A DNA stretch of 39,785 nt from an uncultured Eubacteriales bacterium (GCA_902778055.1 CACYWL010000022.1:1-39785); one strand, 5' to 3'; counted from the first letter of the stretch, positions 16,139 through 24,741 are shown. Made by a program: numbers and translations. Notes: generated from the sequence alone by a model not told the origin.

Positions 16139-16889
16139 CTATGAATTTGCGGATCTCCCGGTCCCAGAATCCCCATTCGTGGATCGCGTCCGGTTCATCA
16201 TGCCCGGTGACATCCCATCCGTTCCGGGTCAGCGCCGGGACAAATGCCCGATGGCTTTCGTACAGGAAGTCCTTCGTTCCGCAGCTGACGTACAGCCAGG
16301 GCTTGTGCGGCGCCCCGGCATTGATTTCCATCAGATGCATCAGGTCGACTTCCGTACCGCTCACGTCCCGGTTTTCTCCGAAAATCCTTCTGGCCAGGCC
16401 GTCCTCATCGTGCCGGACAAAAAGCCTCGCGATGTCCACAGCGCCGCTGAAGCTGGCCGCGGCCGCGAAGCGCTCGGGGTGCGTCAGCGCGAGGCGCATG
16501 GCTCCGTAACCGCCCATGCTCAGCCCGGCCACGAACGTGTCCTCCGGGCGGCCGCTGATGCGGAAGAACTGACTCATGACCTGGGGAAGCTCCTCGCTCA
16601 CATAGTCCCAGTATCTTCCTCCGTACACCTCGTTGCAGTAAAAGCTGTGGTGCACCGCCGGCATGATGACCGCGAGGTTGTGGGCCGCCGCGTATCTTTC
16701 AACCGAGGTCCGGCGCATCCAGATGCTGTGATCGTCGCTCAGGCCGTGGAGCAGATAGAGCACCTTCGGCAGCGCCGCTTCTCCGGCGGCGGAGACGCCG
16801 ATGCCCTGCTCCGCTTCGGGAAGAATGACGTTGACGGTGGACGCCACATTCAGCGTCCTGGCGAAAAACTGAACCTGCAGAAATGCCAT
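16113..16889 (-). CDS. Intracellular esterase, tributyrin-esterase / S-formylglutathione-hydrolase-like
   Basis: Serine hydrolase of the EstA/FrmB group that cleaves short acyl esters; rumen relatives act on feruloyl or acetyl groups. The 258 residues have no signal peptide. Catalytic residues are Ser124 in GLSMGG, Asp207 in CGTKDF and His237 in DAIHEWGFWDREI, with the oxyanion motif LLHGLSDD (46-53). All three are at normal spacing. ATG 16889 follows AAGGAGG. It has its own promoter and stands between unrelated genes. It is a different subfamily from the esterase at 3201-4034. Substrate is inference. Confidence 0.85.
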   Translation of the reverse strand: MAFLQVQFFARTLNVASTVNVILPEAEQGIGVSAAGEAALPKVLYLLHGLSDDHSIWMRRTSVERYAAAHNLAVIMPAVHHSFYCNEVYGGRYWDYVSEELPQVMSQFFRISGRPEDTFVAGLSMGGYGAMRLALTHPERFAAAASFSGAVDIARLFVRHDEDGLARRIFGENRDVSGTEVDLMHLMEINAGAPHKPWLYVSCGTKDFLYESHRAFVPALTRNGWDVTGHDEPDAIHEWGFWDREIRKFIELIFSKEG

Positions 16890-16910
16890 GATTCCATGCC
16901 TCCTTATATG

Positions 16911-16929
16911 ATCTGAATATCATCTGAAT
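16911..16929. repeat. Direct repeat ATCTGAAT, 11 bp apart, near the esterase transcription start
   Basis: ATCTGAAT occurs at 16911-16918 and 16922-16929, one helical turn apart, right where transcription from the 16932-16960 promoter should start. The position suits a repressor operator, but chance is possible for two 8-base copies. Confidence 0.35.
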
Positions 16930-16931
16930 CC

Positions 16932-16960
16932 ATTATATCCGGAACAGCGCGCGCCCGCAA
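16932..16960 (-). promoter_or_regulatory. Promoter of the second esterase gene
   Basis: On the minus strand TTGCGG (16960-16955), 17 bases, TATAAT (16937-16932), with a perfect -10 box. Confidence 0.65.
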
Positions 16961-16971
16961 CGGGCAAACCC

Positions 16972-18306
16972 TCAGTCCGCGTTCCAGGCAATCCGGCCGC
17001 AGTCGGAAACCGGGAAGGCGGTCATTTCCTGTCCCATCACCCGAAAAAATCCGTATTCCTTTCCCCAGGGGGCTTTCTCCCGGTTCGGAGCATCCCCGGG
17101 GCTGCTGACCAGGACGGACACGGTCACGCCTCCGTCCGGAGGGGTCACGCTGATCCGCCGGTAGCTCAGGGTCTCAATATAGGCGCTGAAGCGCCGGTAC
17201 ACAAAGGGATCCTCCCCGCAGTGGATCATCATCGGCGCGTCCAGCCATCCGGCCAGATCCGGCGTGTTTTCCTCCGTCAGGCCATACTGCCGGGGCGTTC
17301 CGATGCAGATGCCCACATGCAGGCTTCCGTGATCAAACAGGAGCAGATCTCCCGGCTGAAGGAATTCCGTCCAGCTTCTGGGGTCCCTTTCCCGCACCGG
17401 GAAAAAGTCGCTCCTCGCCGAGAGCACCTCCTCCAGGGAGAGCATCGGCGTCTTTCCCGCCTTCTCCTCGGCCCATCGGATAAAACCGATGCAGTCGAAT
17501 CCGCCCAGGTAATATTTCCCCTCCCGGTAATAGTTGGAAGCCTGATCCGGCGTAAAGGGGCGCAGCACGTTTTCCGCCAGGTGCCCTCCGAAATAATAGG
17601 GCGCACCGCTCTCCGGCCATTCCGGGAGGAGGATGGCGTCCGTCAGCTCCCGATACCGCTGCAGGGTCCAGTGGCTTTCCGGCAGCGCGGAGAAGGCGCT
17701 GTCCAGCATGTTTTCCTCCTGAATCAGGGAGGCGCGGCTTCCCTTCTCCGCCCGGATCCGGATATCGATCCAGCTGCTTTTCAGGTCAAACCGGGCTCCG
17801 CCTTTCCTGGTTTCATCCGCCAGCATCAGGCGCAGGGACAGGGGCTTTCCGCGCTTCCCCAGCTCCCGGATCAGGGGCGTAATCTCCCAGAGATTCCACC
17901 CTTCGGTCATGCTCGCCGTGAGGATCCCCTTTTCGTTTCCCCTGGGCCAGAGCGCGAAGCGTTCATTTTCGTTTCCCGTTACCTTCACCCGCCAGAAGGC
18001 GCTGAGAACGGTTCCTTCCTCTTCCTCCAGGAGTCTGGAAAGATCCGCGGTTCCGCCGCCCCGGATGCTCCCGCGGGCCGGATCCAGCAGGAGCTGCGCG
18101 TACTGCCCCTTTTTCTTCTTTTTCCCGACGAAAATCGTTTCCCCGTCCCCCGCCGTCCCCTGCTCTTCCATCTGTACGGGCAGCCGGTATTCAACGATCC
18201 GCCCTTCCGCTCCGGCGAAACCGGGCAGGACAAGAAGAAGGAACAGGCACACAAGGATCCCCGTTCCTGGACGGAATCTGTTTTTTCCTTCCGCTGCCGT
18301 ACCCAT
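16972..18306 (-). CDS. Exported NlpC/P60-like cysteine hydrolase with N-terminal accessory region
   Basis: Probably a secreted peptidoglycan or amide hydrolase. The preferred start is ATG 18306, eight bases after GGGAGG (444 residues); an upstream ATG at 18327 lacks a ribosome site. A signal peptide ends near GFAGA. Residues of about 45-200 form a beta-rich region with no sure match. Counting from the upstream ATG, GGFDCIGFIRWAEE places the probable catalytic Cys at 279 and LQPGDLLLFDHGSLHVGI the His at 337, the normal NlpC/P60 order. The usual FDCSG is FDCIG here. The PGD-LL-F and HVGI pattern supports the fold. It lies alone with its own promoter. Confidence 0.72.
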   Translation of the reverse strand: MGTAAEGKNRFRPGTGILVCLFLLLVLPGFAGAEGRIVEYRLPVQMEEQGTAGDGETIFVGKKKKKGQYAQLLLDPARGSIRGGGTADLSRLLEEEEGTVLSAFWRVKVTGNENERFALWPRGNEKGILTASMTEGWNLWEITPLIRELGKRGKPLSLRLMLADETRKGGARFDLKSSWIDIRIRAEKGSRASLIQEENMLDSAFSALPESHWTLQRYRELTDAILLPEWPESGAPYYFGGHLAENVLRPFTPDQASNYYREGKYYLGGFDCIGFIRWAEEKAGKTPMLSLEEVLSARSDFFPVRERDPRSWTEFLQPGDLLLFDHGSLHVGICIGTPRQYGLTEENTPDLAGWLDAPMMIHCGEDPFVYRRFSAYIETLSYRRISVTPPDGGVTVSVLVSSPGDAPNREKAPWGKEYGFFRVMGQEMTAFPVSDCGRIAWNAD

Positions 18307-18344
18307 CCGGAAGCCCTCCCGATTCATTCACTTGCTCAGAAGGG

Positions 18345-18373
18345 ATTATAGCATCCGCCTTCTCTCCCATCAA
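18345..18373 (-). promoter_or_regulatory. Promoter of the NlpC/P60-like gene
   Basis: On the minus strand TTGATG (18373-18368), 17 bases, TATAAT (18350-18345) with an extended TGC before it. The start codon is about 40 bases from the -10 box. Confidence 0.75.
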
Positions 18374-18376
18374 GTA

Positions 18377-18480
18377 AGCCGGGGAGCGGTTCTCCCCGGC
18401 TCACCGTTCCCCTGTACTCCCCGGGTTTCACCCCTCCGCGAAAGTGTTCGGAGGGTGAAGGCGCGCCGGATCTTTTTTTT
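18377..18480. other. Structured intergenic region between divergent promoters
   Basis: It contains a perfect 10-bp hairpin (AGCCGGGGAG at 18377-18386 with CTCCCCGGCT at 18392-18401), then TTCACCCCTCCG (18427-18438) pairing with CGGAGGGTGAA (18449-18459) with one bulged C, then a run of eight T at 18473-18480 on the plus strand. No gene on the plus strand ends here, so the order of hairpins and T-run could end a short plus-strand RNA. No promoter for such an RNA was found. Confidence 0.4.
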
Positions 18481-18491
18481 GCGCCGGGTTC

Positions 18492-18520
18492 TTTTCAGGC
18501 GGAAGCTCTTCTGATATAAT
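18492..18520 (+). promoter_or_regulatory. Promoter of the PreA-like gene
   Basis: TTTTCA (18492-18497), 17 bases, TATAAT (18515-18520) preceded by TGA, an extended -10. Leader about 60 bases. Confidence 0.6.
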
Positions 18521-18589
18521 GGATACAATCATTCAGCAGCATCAGACAAGAGCACAATCATCCGATCATTCACAAGGAGGAACAGCATC

Positions 18590-20092
18590 ATGATCAGTAC
18601 GGAAGCGATCATCTCCCGCTCGGAAATATCCCGTTGCATGCTGTGCAGCGACGCCCCCTGCACCTCCGCCTGCGGAAAAATGGATCCCGCGGGTCTGCTG
18701 CGCAGCGTCTGGTTCAGCAACGAGCAGGGCGCGGCCCTTCGTCTGCCGCCGGAAAACACGTGTCTCACCTGTCCCGCTCCCTGCGAGGCAAAATGCCTGC
18801 GTCCCGGAGAGGTGCACATACGCGATACCATGAACCGCCTGCGCTATCAGGTGCTCCCGGAATGCGAAACGCCCCTGCCCGGCGACGAGGAACGTCTGAA
18901 ATGCGACCTGTGCGGGATTCCGATGGAGAACCCCTTTCTCATCGCCAGCTCCGTCTCGGCGAGCAGCTACGACATGTGCGCCCGGGCCTTCGAAGCCGGA
19001 TGGGCCGGAGTGGCCTTCAAGACGATCTGCAGCATGGACATCCGGGAAGCCTCCCCGCGCTATTCCGCCCTGCCGGGGGACGGAAGCAGCATCATCGGAT
19101 TCAAGAATATCGAACAGCTGTCCACGCTGGGCGTGGAGGAGAACATGAAAATCCTGCGCCGCCTCCGGGAGAACTATCCCACGAAGCTCCTGCTGGCCTC
19201 GATCATGGGCAGGAACGAGGAGGAGTGGGGCACCCTGGCCCGCCTCTGCGAGGAGAACGGCGCCCATGCCGTGGAGCTGAATTTCTCCTGCCCCAACATG
19301 GCGGACGGAGGCTACGGCTCCGACATCGGCCAGGTTCCTGAACTGGTGGAGCGCTTCACCCGGGTGGCAAAGCAGGCCTGCGGCATTCCGGTGCTGGCCA
19401 AGCTCACCCCGAACGTTCTCCGCATGAGCGAAGCGGCGGAGGCGGCGCTGCGCGGAGGGGCCGACGGGCTCGCCGCCATCAATACGATCAAGTCGGTCAC
19501 CAATGTGAATCTGCATACCTACGTTTCCGCGCCCGCGGTCCGCGGGCAGGGCGCCGTCGGCGGCTACAGCGGCAGCGCCGTCCGTCCCATCGCCCTCCGC
19601 TTTGTGGCGGAGCTCGGGCTCAATCCGGAGCTTCGCGGAATGCATATTTCCGGCATGGGCGGGATCGAAACCTGGCGGGACGCGGCGGAGTTTCTCCTGC
19701 TGGGCGCCCGCTCCCTGCAGGCCGCGACCGCGGTCATGCAGTACGGCTACCGCATCATTGAGGACCTGAAGCAGGGGCTTAATCTGTATCTGGCGGAGAA
19801 GGGCTTTGCCTCCCTGAGCGAGATGTCCGGTCTGGGACTGGATCACCTTTCCGGAACCACCGACACGCTGGATCGGGGCACCGTTCTCTTCCCCCGTCTT
19901 CTGAAGGAGCGCTGCGTCGGCTGCGGACGCTGTGCCGTCTCCTGCGCGGACGGCGGTCATCAGGCGCTGCGTCTGGATGAGCAGCGGCACCCCGTGCTCA
20001 ACGGCGGGCGCTGCGTCGGCTGCCATCTGTGCGTACTGGTCTGTCCTCAGCGGGCAATGGTGCCCGGCACAAAGCGGATCCGCCGTCCGTAA
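18590..20092 (+). CDS. preA: PreA-like dihydropyrimidine dehydrogenase with extra N-terminal Fe-S region
   Basis: Flavin and Fe-S enzyme of the cytoplasm, family function reduction of uracil/thymine to the dihydro forms. Of 500 residues, 1-100 hold two Cys clusters (C16, C19, C24, C28; C58, C61, C65, C69) like the N-terminal Fe-S domain of PreT/GltD. About 105-410 are a dihydroorotate-dehydrogenase-type barrel (NPFLIASS, ELNFSCPN, GGYSGSAVRPIALRF, SGMGGIETWRDAAEFLLLGA). The last 80 hold two 4Fe-4S motifs (CVGCGRC-C; CVGCHLC-C). PreA is normally about 410 residues and pairs with PreT; no PreT or dihydropyrimidinase gene is in view. ATG 18590 follows AAGGAGG. The true electron donor is unknown. 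Confidence 0.88.
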   Translation: MISTEAIISRSEISRCMLCSDAPCTSACGKMDPAGLLRSVWFSNEQGAALRLPPENTCLTCPAPCEAKCLRPGEVHIRDTMNRLRYQVLPECETPLPGDEERLKCDLCGIPMENPFLIASSVSASSYDMCARAFEAGWAGVAFKTICSMDIREASPRYSALPGDGSSIIGFKNIEQLSTLGVEENMKILRRLRENYPTKLLLASIMGRNEEEWGTLARLCEENGAHAVELNFSCPNMADGGYGSDIGQVPELVERFTRVAKQACGIPVLAKLTPNVLRMSEAAEAALRGGADGLAAINTIKSVTNVNLHTYVSAPAVRGQGAVGGYSGSAVRPIALRFVAELGLNPELRGMHISGMGGIETWRDAAEFLLLGARSLQAATAVMQYGYRIIEDLKQGLNLYLAEKGFASLSEMSGLGLDHLSGTTDTLDRGTVLFPRLLKERCVGCGRCAVSCADGGHQALRLDEQRHPVLNGGRCVGCHLCVLVCPQRAMVPGTKRIRRP

Positions 20093-20215
20093 GGGAGTCT
20101 GGCTTCCCTGGTGCCGCCGGAGCGGTTTTCCGCACCCCGCGGAACCCGGTTCCGGCACGGTCCCGGCGGAAACCGGACGCACGGATTTCCCGGAGGCTGG
20201 CAGGCCTCCTCCTTT

Positions 20216-20252
20216 GGCCCTCCCTCAGTTTGCTGGGAGGGCCTTCATTTTT
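20216..20252 (+). terminator. Terminator of the PreA-like gene
   Basis: GGCCCTCCC (20216-20224) pairs perfectly with GGGAGGGCC (20235-20243), followed by TTCATTTTT. Its T-run overlaps the stop codon of the converging nucleoside-hydrolase-like gene. Confidence 0.8.
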
Positions 20253-21165
20253 CCCCGTAGGCCAGCTCCAGCTTGCAGAAAAGATCCTCCAGCGTCATTC
20301 TCACGTCAATGCTGTCATAGACCCGGATGGTTCTTCCGCTGGGATCGGGCCGGAAGATCAGATCCTCTCCCAGCATCGGCGCAGGCTCCGTGTGCCAGTT
20401 GCCCCGAACGCCGCTCATCAGCAGCACCGCAATCGTCGTATTGTCGCCCAGCGTCCAGTTTTCTCCGCTCCGCAGCCGGAAATCCGGGCGGTACTCCACA
20501 TGGTTTTCCTCCTCCAGCTGCCGGTACAGATACTCTCCCAGTCTTCCGCAGGGGAAAACCCTCCTTTTCAGTTCAGCCAGGGAAACCTCCAGCGTGCCGT
20601 ACACCTGCTGCGGGGTCTGCCAGACCTCCGCCTCGCTGCGCAGCAGCGCCCGGACCGCCTCCGGATCCTGCATCACATTGAATTCCTTCCGGCCGTTCAG
20701 CCCGCCTCCGTTCCACAGCACCACGAGATTGCCGGCGATCTCCGGGGCCCGGTTCAGCGCCGCGGCCACGTTGGTCATGGCTCCCTGCACGGCGACGTAC
20801 AGCTTTCCGGGCCGGCGTGCCTCCCGGATCAGCATCTGCACGCCCTCGCTGTCCGGGGCGTCCTCCGGGCTGCTCAGGGGATGGACGCAGCCCCGGGCCG
20901 CCGGTACATCCTCTATTTCCGCCAGCTCCAGCAGCTTCAGAATCTCCCGGTAACTCCTCTCCATGGATTCCCCGCGGCCGCCGTCCTTCTGTTCAAAATG
21001 GGTTCCGATGATCCCCTCCACCTGGAACAGGGGGGTCAGCAGATGGTGCATGATGGCATACTGATCATCCGCCTCGTTTTTCGCGTCTGCGTCCACGATC
21101 ATCCGGAGCCGGGAACCTTCGGGGACGTTCACCCCGATCCGCGCCAGAATATCACTTCTTTTCAT
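20245..21165 (-). CDS. Nucleoside-hydrolase-like protein
   Basis: Related to enzymes that split the N-glycosidic bond of ribonucleosides using a Ca-binding Asp cluster. Of 306 residues, the start carries MIVDADAKNEADDQYA (Asp25, Asp27, Asp33, Asp34), AMTNVAAALNRAP in the middle and GDNTTIAVLL near the end, in the family order. In classic enzymes the motif is DxDxGxDD; here it is two residues longer, as in a branch of nucleoside-hydrolase-like proteins found with glycan genes. ATG 21165 has AGGAG upstream. It follows the GH2 gene on the same strand (76-base gap) and is probably co-expressed with it. It may act on a sugar derivative other than a nucleoside. Confidence 0.72.
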   Translation of the reverse strand: MKRSDILARIGVNVPEGSRLRMIVDADAKNEADDQYAIMHHLLTPLFQVEGIIGTHFEQKDGGRGESMERSYREILKLLELAEIEDVPAARGCVHPLSSPEDAPDSEGVQMLIREARRPGKLYVAVQGAMTNVAAALNRAPEIAGNLVVLWNGGGLNGRKEFNVMQDPEAVRALLRSEAEVWQTPQQVYGTLEVSLAELKRRVFPCGRLGEYLYRQLEEENHVEYRPDFRLRSGENWTLGDNTTIAVLLMSGVRGNWHTEPAPMLGEDLIFRPDPSGRTIRVYDSIDVRMTLEDLFCKLELAYGEK

Positions 21166-21241
21166 GGGTCGTCTCCTTTTTTTGTCCGCTGATGATTCTA
21201 TCCGATGGTTCCTTATGTGGAATTGTCCTGCGCCCGGCCCT

Positions 21242-23452
21242 CTATTCGTTGGGAATCCGGTTCAGCTCCCCGTTCAGGGCCCGGACATCCAGGCTCCCGT
21301 CCTTTTCCCGGGCCAGGATGGATTTCAGCGCCAGGCCCAGCGGGATCACGCTCCGCTCCGTCATCACCCTGACCAGCCCGGGGATGTATTTTTCCAGCAC
21401 GCGCCGGCTCTCGGGATTCTCCAGCAGGTCATTGGCTGTATCCTGCACGGAAAAATAGCCTTCCCGGCGCTCCGTATCCTCCTCCAGGAACCAGTTTTTC
21501 ACGGCGGTTCCCGCCCCGGCGTCCGGGAGCCGGTATTCCGGCTCGGGTTCCGCGGTCCGTTCCCAGACGCCTTCGTCCCGGCAGTCCCCGGCCGCCGCCG
21601 TGACCCGGTTCTCGCCCATGCGCAGCCGGATGCCGCGGAATACCGCGGTGCCATTCTCCGTCCGGGCCTCCCCCGCGTCCTCGCCGTTCACCGTCAGCCG
21701 CACAAGGGGCTGGTTCGTATAGCATTTGATCTCGATTTCCTCCTGTGCCCTTCTCCGGAACCTCTTGGCGCAGAGGTGCACGAAGGGAGTCTCCGTCCAG
21801 CGCGCCTTATAATAATAGAAAGCATCCTTCCGGTTTTTCCGGTCGTGGGTAATCAGGCCCTTCGCGTTGAGGTATTTCTGTCCCCCTTCATTTCTCCGCA
21901 CGCTGGAAAAATCAAACATGTTCCAGATATAGCTTCCCCACAGCCAGGGCCTGGTTTCGATCTGGGGATAGACTTTTTCGTGCCACAGGGCCTGGTATTC
22001 CTCCGAGTAATCCTTGACCTTCGGGTCCTCGGAATGCAGCTTCAGGTTGGCATCCACTCCGTACTCGCTGATGCCAAAGGGAAGATCCGGCCTCGCTGCG
22101 TGGAATTTGTCCAGCCACGGACCGTAATCCGGGATTTCTCCGTAGTACCAGCCGAAGTATACGTTGTAGCCCACCATGTCCGTGATTTCGTTCAGCCTGC
22201 TCCGTGCCTTCAGGGGATAAAGATTGGCCGCCGTCGAGGCCCGGTCCGGATCCAGCCGTTTGACCAGTTCATGCAGCTTCCGGCAGTTCTCGTGCATGTA
22301 GGGCGCGTCCCGGAACATGGCGATCTCGTTCTGGATCCCCCAGCAGAAGATGGAAGGATGATGGATGTTCTGAAGGATCAGCTCCGTCAGCTGCTGCTCC
22401 GCGTTCTCCATCAGGGCGGCGCTCTCCGTCATCTTCAGCATCGGGATTTCCGCCCAGCACAGCAGCCCTTCCTCATCGCAGCAGTCGTAGGCCGCCTGGG
22501 GATGCTGGTAATGGGACAGCCGCACCGCGTTCGCCCCCATCTCCCGGATCAGGCCGAAATCCTCCCGGATCTGCTCCGCGGAAGCCGCCGAATACACCTC
22601 CGCCCGGTCCTGATGCCGGGCGGCGCCCCGCAGCTGATGCGCCCTTCCGTTCAGGAAAAGCCCTTTCTGCCCGTCCAGCTCCACCTTTCGGAAGCCGGTG
22701 CGCAGGGTCACCTGATCCGCGGTTTTCCCGCCGCTTCGCAGCTCCGCGGTCAGGGTGTAGAGGGCGGCCTTCCCCGGCCCGTCCCAGAGCTCCGGTTTCT
22801 CAATCGGAATCCGGACCGTTTCCGTCCCGCAGCCCTCCGCCTCGCCTGCGGTCCGGCCGGCCGCGTCCCTCAGGGTATAGCGGATGCGGGTCTCCTGTCC
22901 GTCCCCGAGTACATGGGGCTCCGCCTCCAGGATTCCCTGCCCGCTCTCGTTGATCCTCGTCCGGATGATCAGTCCGTCGGTTCCGTAATAGGTTGGATCA
23001 AAGCAGACCTCCCCGGCCTCCAGCAGCTCCGCACCGCGGTACAGCCCGCCGAAAACCGTGAAATCCCCGAAGGAGGGAGCGATGTCCTCGTTGACCCGGT
23101 TATCCAGGAAAACCCGGATTACCCATTCCTCCGCCTGCCGCGCCGCCTCGGGGACGGGCAGCCGGAACCGGGAGTATCCGCCCCGGTGTTCCCCCGCGAA
23201 ATCACCGTTCACATAGACCCGGCAGACCTGGTCCGCGTTGTCAAAGGAGAGGAAGGCTCTCGGAGCCTCCGCCCGGCGGATCGTCTTCTCGTAGACCGTG
23301 ATCCCCTGCCAGGGCTCCTCCTCGGAGAACCAGGTATGCGGCAGATTCACCGCTTCCCAGCCCTCCTCCGGAAGAGGCGCGGTCAGCTCCTCCCAGCGAG
23401 CCTCCGGCAGCCTTCTGAAACGCCATTTCTCATTCAGTTTCACGCTTTTCAT
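21242..23452 (-). CDS. Glycoside hydrolase family 2 (beta-galactosidase / beta-glucuronidase type)
   Basis: Cytoplasmic retaining beta-glycosidase. The start is ATG 23452 after AAAGGAG (736 residues, no signal peptide); it overlaps the end of the AraC gene by 23 bases. Order: sugar-binding jelly roll (1-145, with LPHTW and YVNGDFAGEHRGGYSRF), immunoglobulin-like domain, TIM barrel from about 265. Acid/base is Glu376 (WGIQNE), nucleophile Glu463 (FGISEYG); also LRGAARHQDR where classic LacZ has GVNRHE. A helical C-terminal tail of about 75 residues resembles that of the GH78 protein at 29945. The exact sugar, galactose or glucuronic acid, is not decided by what I can see. Confidence 0.9.
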   Translation of the reverse strand: MKSVKLNEKWRFRRLPEARWEELTAPLPEEGWEAVNLPHTWFSEEEPWQGITVYEKTIRRAEAPRAFLSFDNADQVCRVYVNGDFAGEHRGGYSRFRLPVPEAARQAEEWVIRVFLDNRVNEDIAPSFGDFTVFGGLYRGAELLEAGEVCFDPTYYGTDGLIIRTRINESGQGILEAEPHVLGDGQETRIRYTLRDAAGRTAGEAEGCGTETVRIPIEKPELWDGPGKAALYTLTAELRSGGKTADQVTLRTGFRKVELDGQKGLFLNGRAHQLRGAARHQDRAEVYSAASAEQIREDFGLIREMGANAVRLSHYQHPQAAYDCCDEEGLLCWAEIPMLKMTESAALMENAEQQLTELILQNIHHPSIFCWGIQNEIAMFRDAPYMHENCRKLHELVKRLDPDRASTAANLYPLKARSRLNEITDMVGYNVYFGWYYGEIPDYGPWLDKFHAARPDLPFGISEYGVDANLKLHSEDPKVKDYSEEYQALWHEKVYPQIETRPWLWGSYIWNMFDFSSVRRNEGGQKYLNAKGLITHDRKNRKDAFYYYKARWTETPFVHLCAKRFRRRAQEEIEIKCYTNQPLVRLTVNGEDAGEARTENGTAVFRGIRLRMGENRVTAAAGDCRDEGVWERTAEPEPEYRLPDAGAGTAVKNWFLEEDTERREGYFSVQDTANDLLENPESRRVLEKYIPGLVRVMTERSVIPLGLALKSILAREKDGSLDVRALNGELNRIPNE

Positions 23453-24704
23453 CGGTTCTTTTCTCCTTTCCCGTCCTTTCTCTTCCGCCCCCGGCGGCCA
23501 GGGACTTCCTGTATTCATTCGGCGTCATGCCATGGATCTTTTTGAAGATCCGGGTCAGATAGTTTCCGTCCGTAAATCCGCACTGCTCAGCGATCTCCTG
23601 AATCGACAGGGCGGTTTTCCCGAGCAGCTCCGCCGCGTGCTGGATCCGGGTCTGGTTGATGTAATCCGTCACCGTCTTCCTGACCTCCGCGTGGAACCGG
23701 GAGGACAGATAGTTCTTGTTCACAGAGAACCTCCCGGCCAGGGTCTCCAGGCTCAGCGGCTCGCTGTAGTGAAAGTTGATGTAATTCAGGCAGTCCCGCA
23801 CCGCCTGGGAATAATTGATCATGGAGTGCCGCTGCACCAGCAGGCAGTAGTGCCGGATCATCTTCGGAATCAGCGCCTGCAGCTGGTCCATGGTATCCGT
23901 TTGTTCGATTTCAATGACGAACTGGCCGCTGATCGCATCGATATACAGCGGATGCACGGCAGCCTGCTCGATGGTCTTCCGAAAGTTGGTGTTCACGGCG
24001 ATGATCATATCCTTCGCATCCCGGATCCGGTCCGAAATCCGCTGATCCAGGCTGAAGCCCATGAACAGATTCTGCTGATATGTTGCCTCGGATATATCCC
24101 CCCGCCGGATCGCTTCAAGCATCCTGTTCTCCACTTCATACCGGGCCTCCACCGATGTATACGGAATGGAGGACAGGGAAACCGTCGGCTTCTGCTTCAC
24201 AGTCTCGGGATGGTCGTAGGAAACCGCTTTGATTTCCAGATCCGGAAATGCCAGATATCTGGCCAGAAGCCCGGTAAACAGGTGCTGCCAGCTCAGGTAA
24301 TCCAGAATCACGGGGATCCGCTTGAAGTACCAGCGGATGGCCTCCAGCGCCTCCGCCGGCAGGCTGTGGCGCTCCTGCAGCTTCAGGTATTCCTCCTCCC
24401 CATAGCTCCGATAGGTATAGGGACCGAAAAAGATCACGGAACCCTGCTCGGAGTTTCTGCCCCGGAGGATCAGATAGTGGAGTCCGAAGTCGTCCTTGTA
24501 ATCGATCACCCCGTCCTCCGGCACCAGGGAGCTCATCCGCTCGGCCATCTGCGCATAGTCAAAGCTCTCGTACAGCTGATCCCTGAACTGGAAATCCAGG
24601 GCGGAGGCCTCCGCGCCCGTGCAGCTTTCCGGCAGAATCAGAAACTGTACCCGGTAGGAGCCCAGAATGTCCCTGATGACATCCCTCAGATCCATCATGA
24701 TCAT
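23430..24704 (-). CDS. AraC-family transcription regulator of the glycan island
   Basis: Probably senses an imported sugar and controls the divergent ABC operon and its own GH2 operon. Start ATG 24704 (424 residues) is preferred; the open frame to 24776 would begin within the promoter. Residues 1-300 form a large sensor part of no clear family (regions FGLHYLILRGR and IIFFGPY-like VIFFGPYTYRSYG suggest a ligand pocket). The last 110 residues are two helix-turn-helix units (LSLETLAGRFSVNKNYLSSRF; IQEIAEQCGFTDGNYLTRIFK, GMTPNEYRK). The GH2 gene begins inside its 3' end, so regulator and enzyme are made together. No membrane segment is seen. Confidence 0.88.
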   Translation of the reverse strand: MIMMDLRDVIRDILGSYRVQFLILPESCTGAEASALDFQFRDQLYESFDYAQMAERMSSLVPEDGVIDYKDDFGLHYLILRGRNSEQGSVIFFGPYTYRSYGEEEYLKLQERHSLPAEALEAIRWYFKRIPVILDYLSWQHLFTGLLARYLAFPDLEIKAVSYDHPETVKQKPTVSLSSIPYTSVEARYEVENRMLEAIRRGDISEATYQQNLFMGFSLDQRISDRIRDAKDMIIAVNTNFRKTIEQAAVHPLYIDAISGQFVIEIEQTDTMDQLQALIPKMIRHYCLLVQRHSMINYSQAVRDCLNYINFHYSEPLSLETLAGRFSVNKNYLSSRFHAEVRKTVTDYINQTRIQHAAELLGKTALSIQEIAEQCGFTDGNYLTRIFKKIHGMTPNEYRKSLAAGGGRERTGKEKRTDEKRETE

Positions 24705-24741
24705 ACTGCTTCTCACCCCATGTTGGTTTATGCTTAATTTC

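Noticed and set aside
19261..19345. Loss of the catalytic Cys of dihydropyrimidine dehydrogenase in the PreA-like protein
   Set aside because: The residue differs from animal enzymes, but as far as I recall bacterial PreA proteins show a similar GSDVGQ-type sequence at this place, so it is not a defect specific to this gene.
18566..20182. 538-codon minus-strand frame opposite the PreA-like gene
   Set aside because: The plus-strand Cys clusters and barrel motifs prove the coding strand.
21164..23545. 793-codon open frame on the plus strand opposite the GH2 gene
   Set aside because: The minus strand encodes an intact GH2 protein with both catalytic Glu residues; the plus frame has no ribosome site or recognisable domain.
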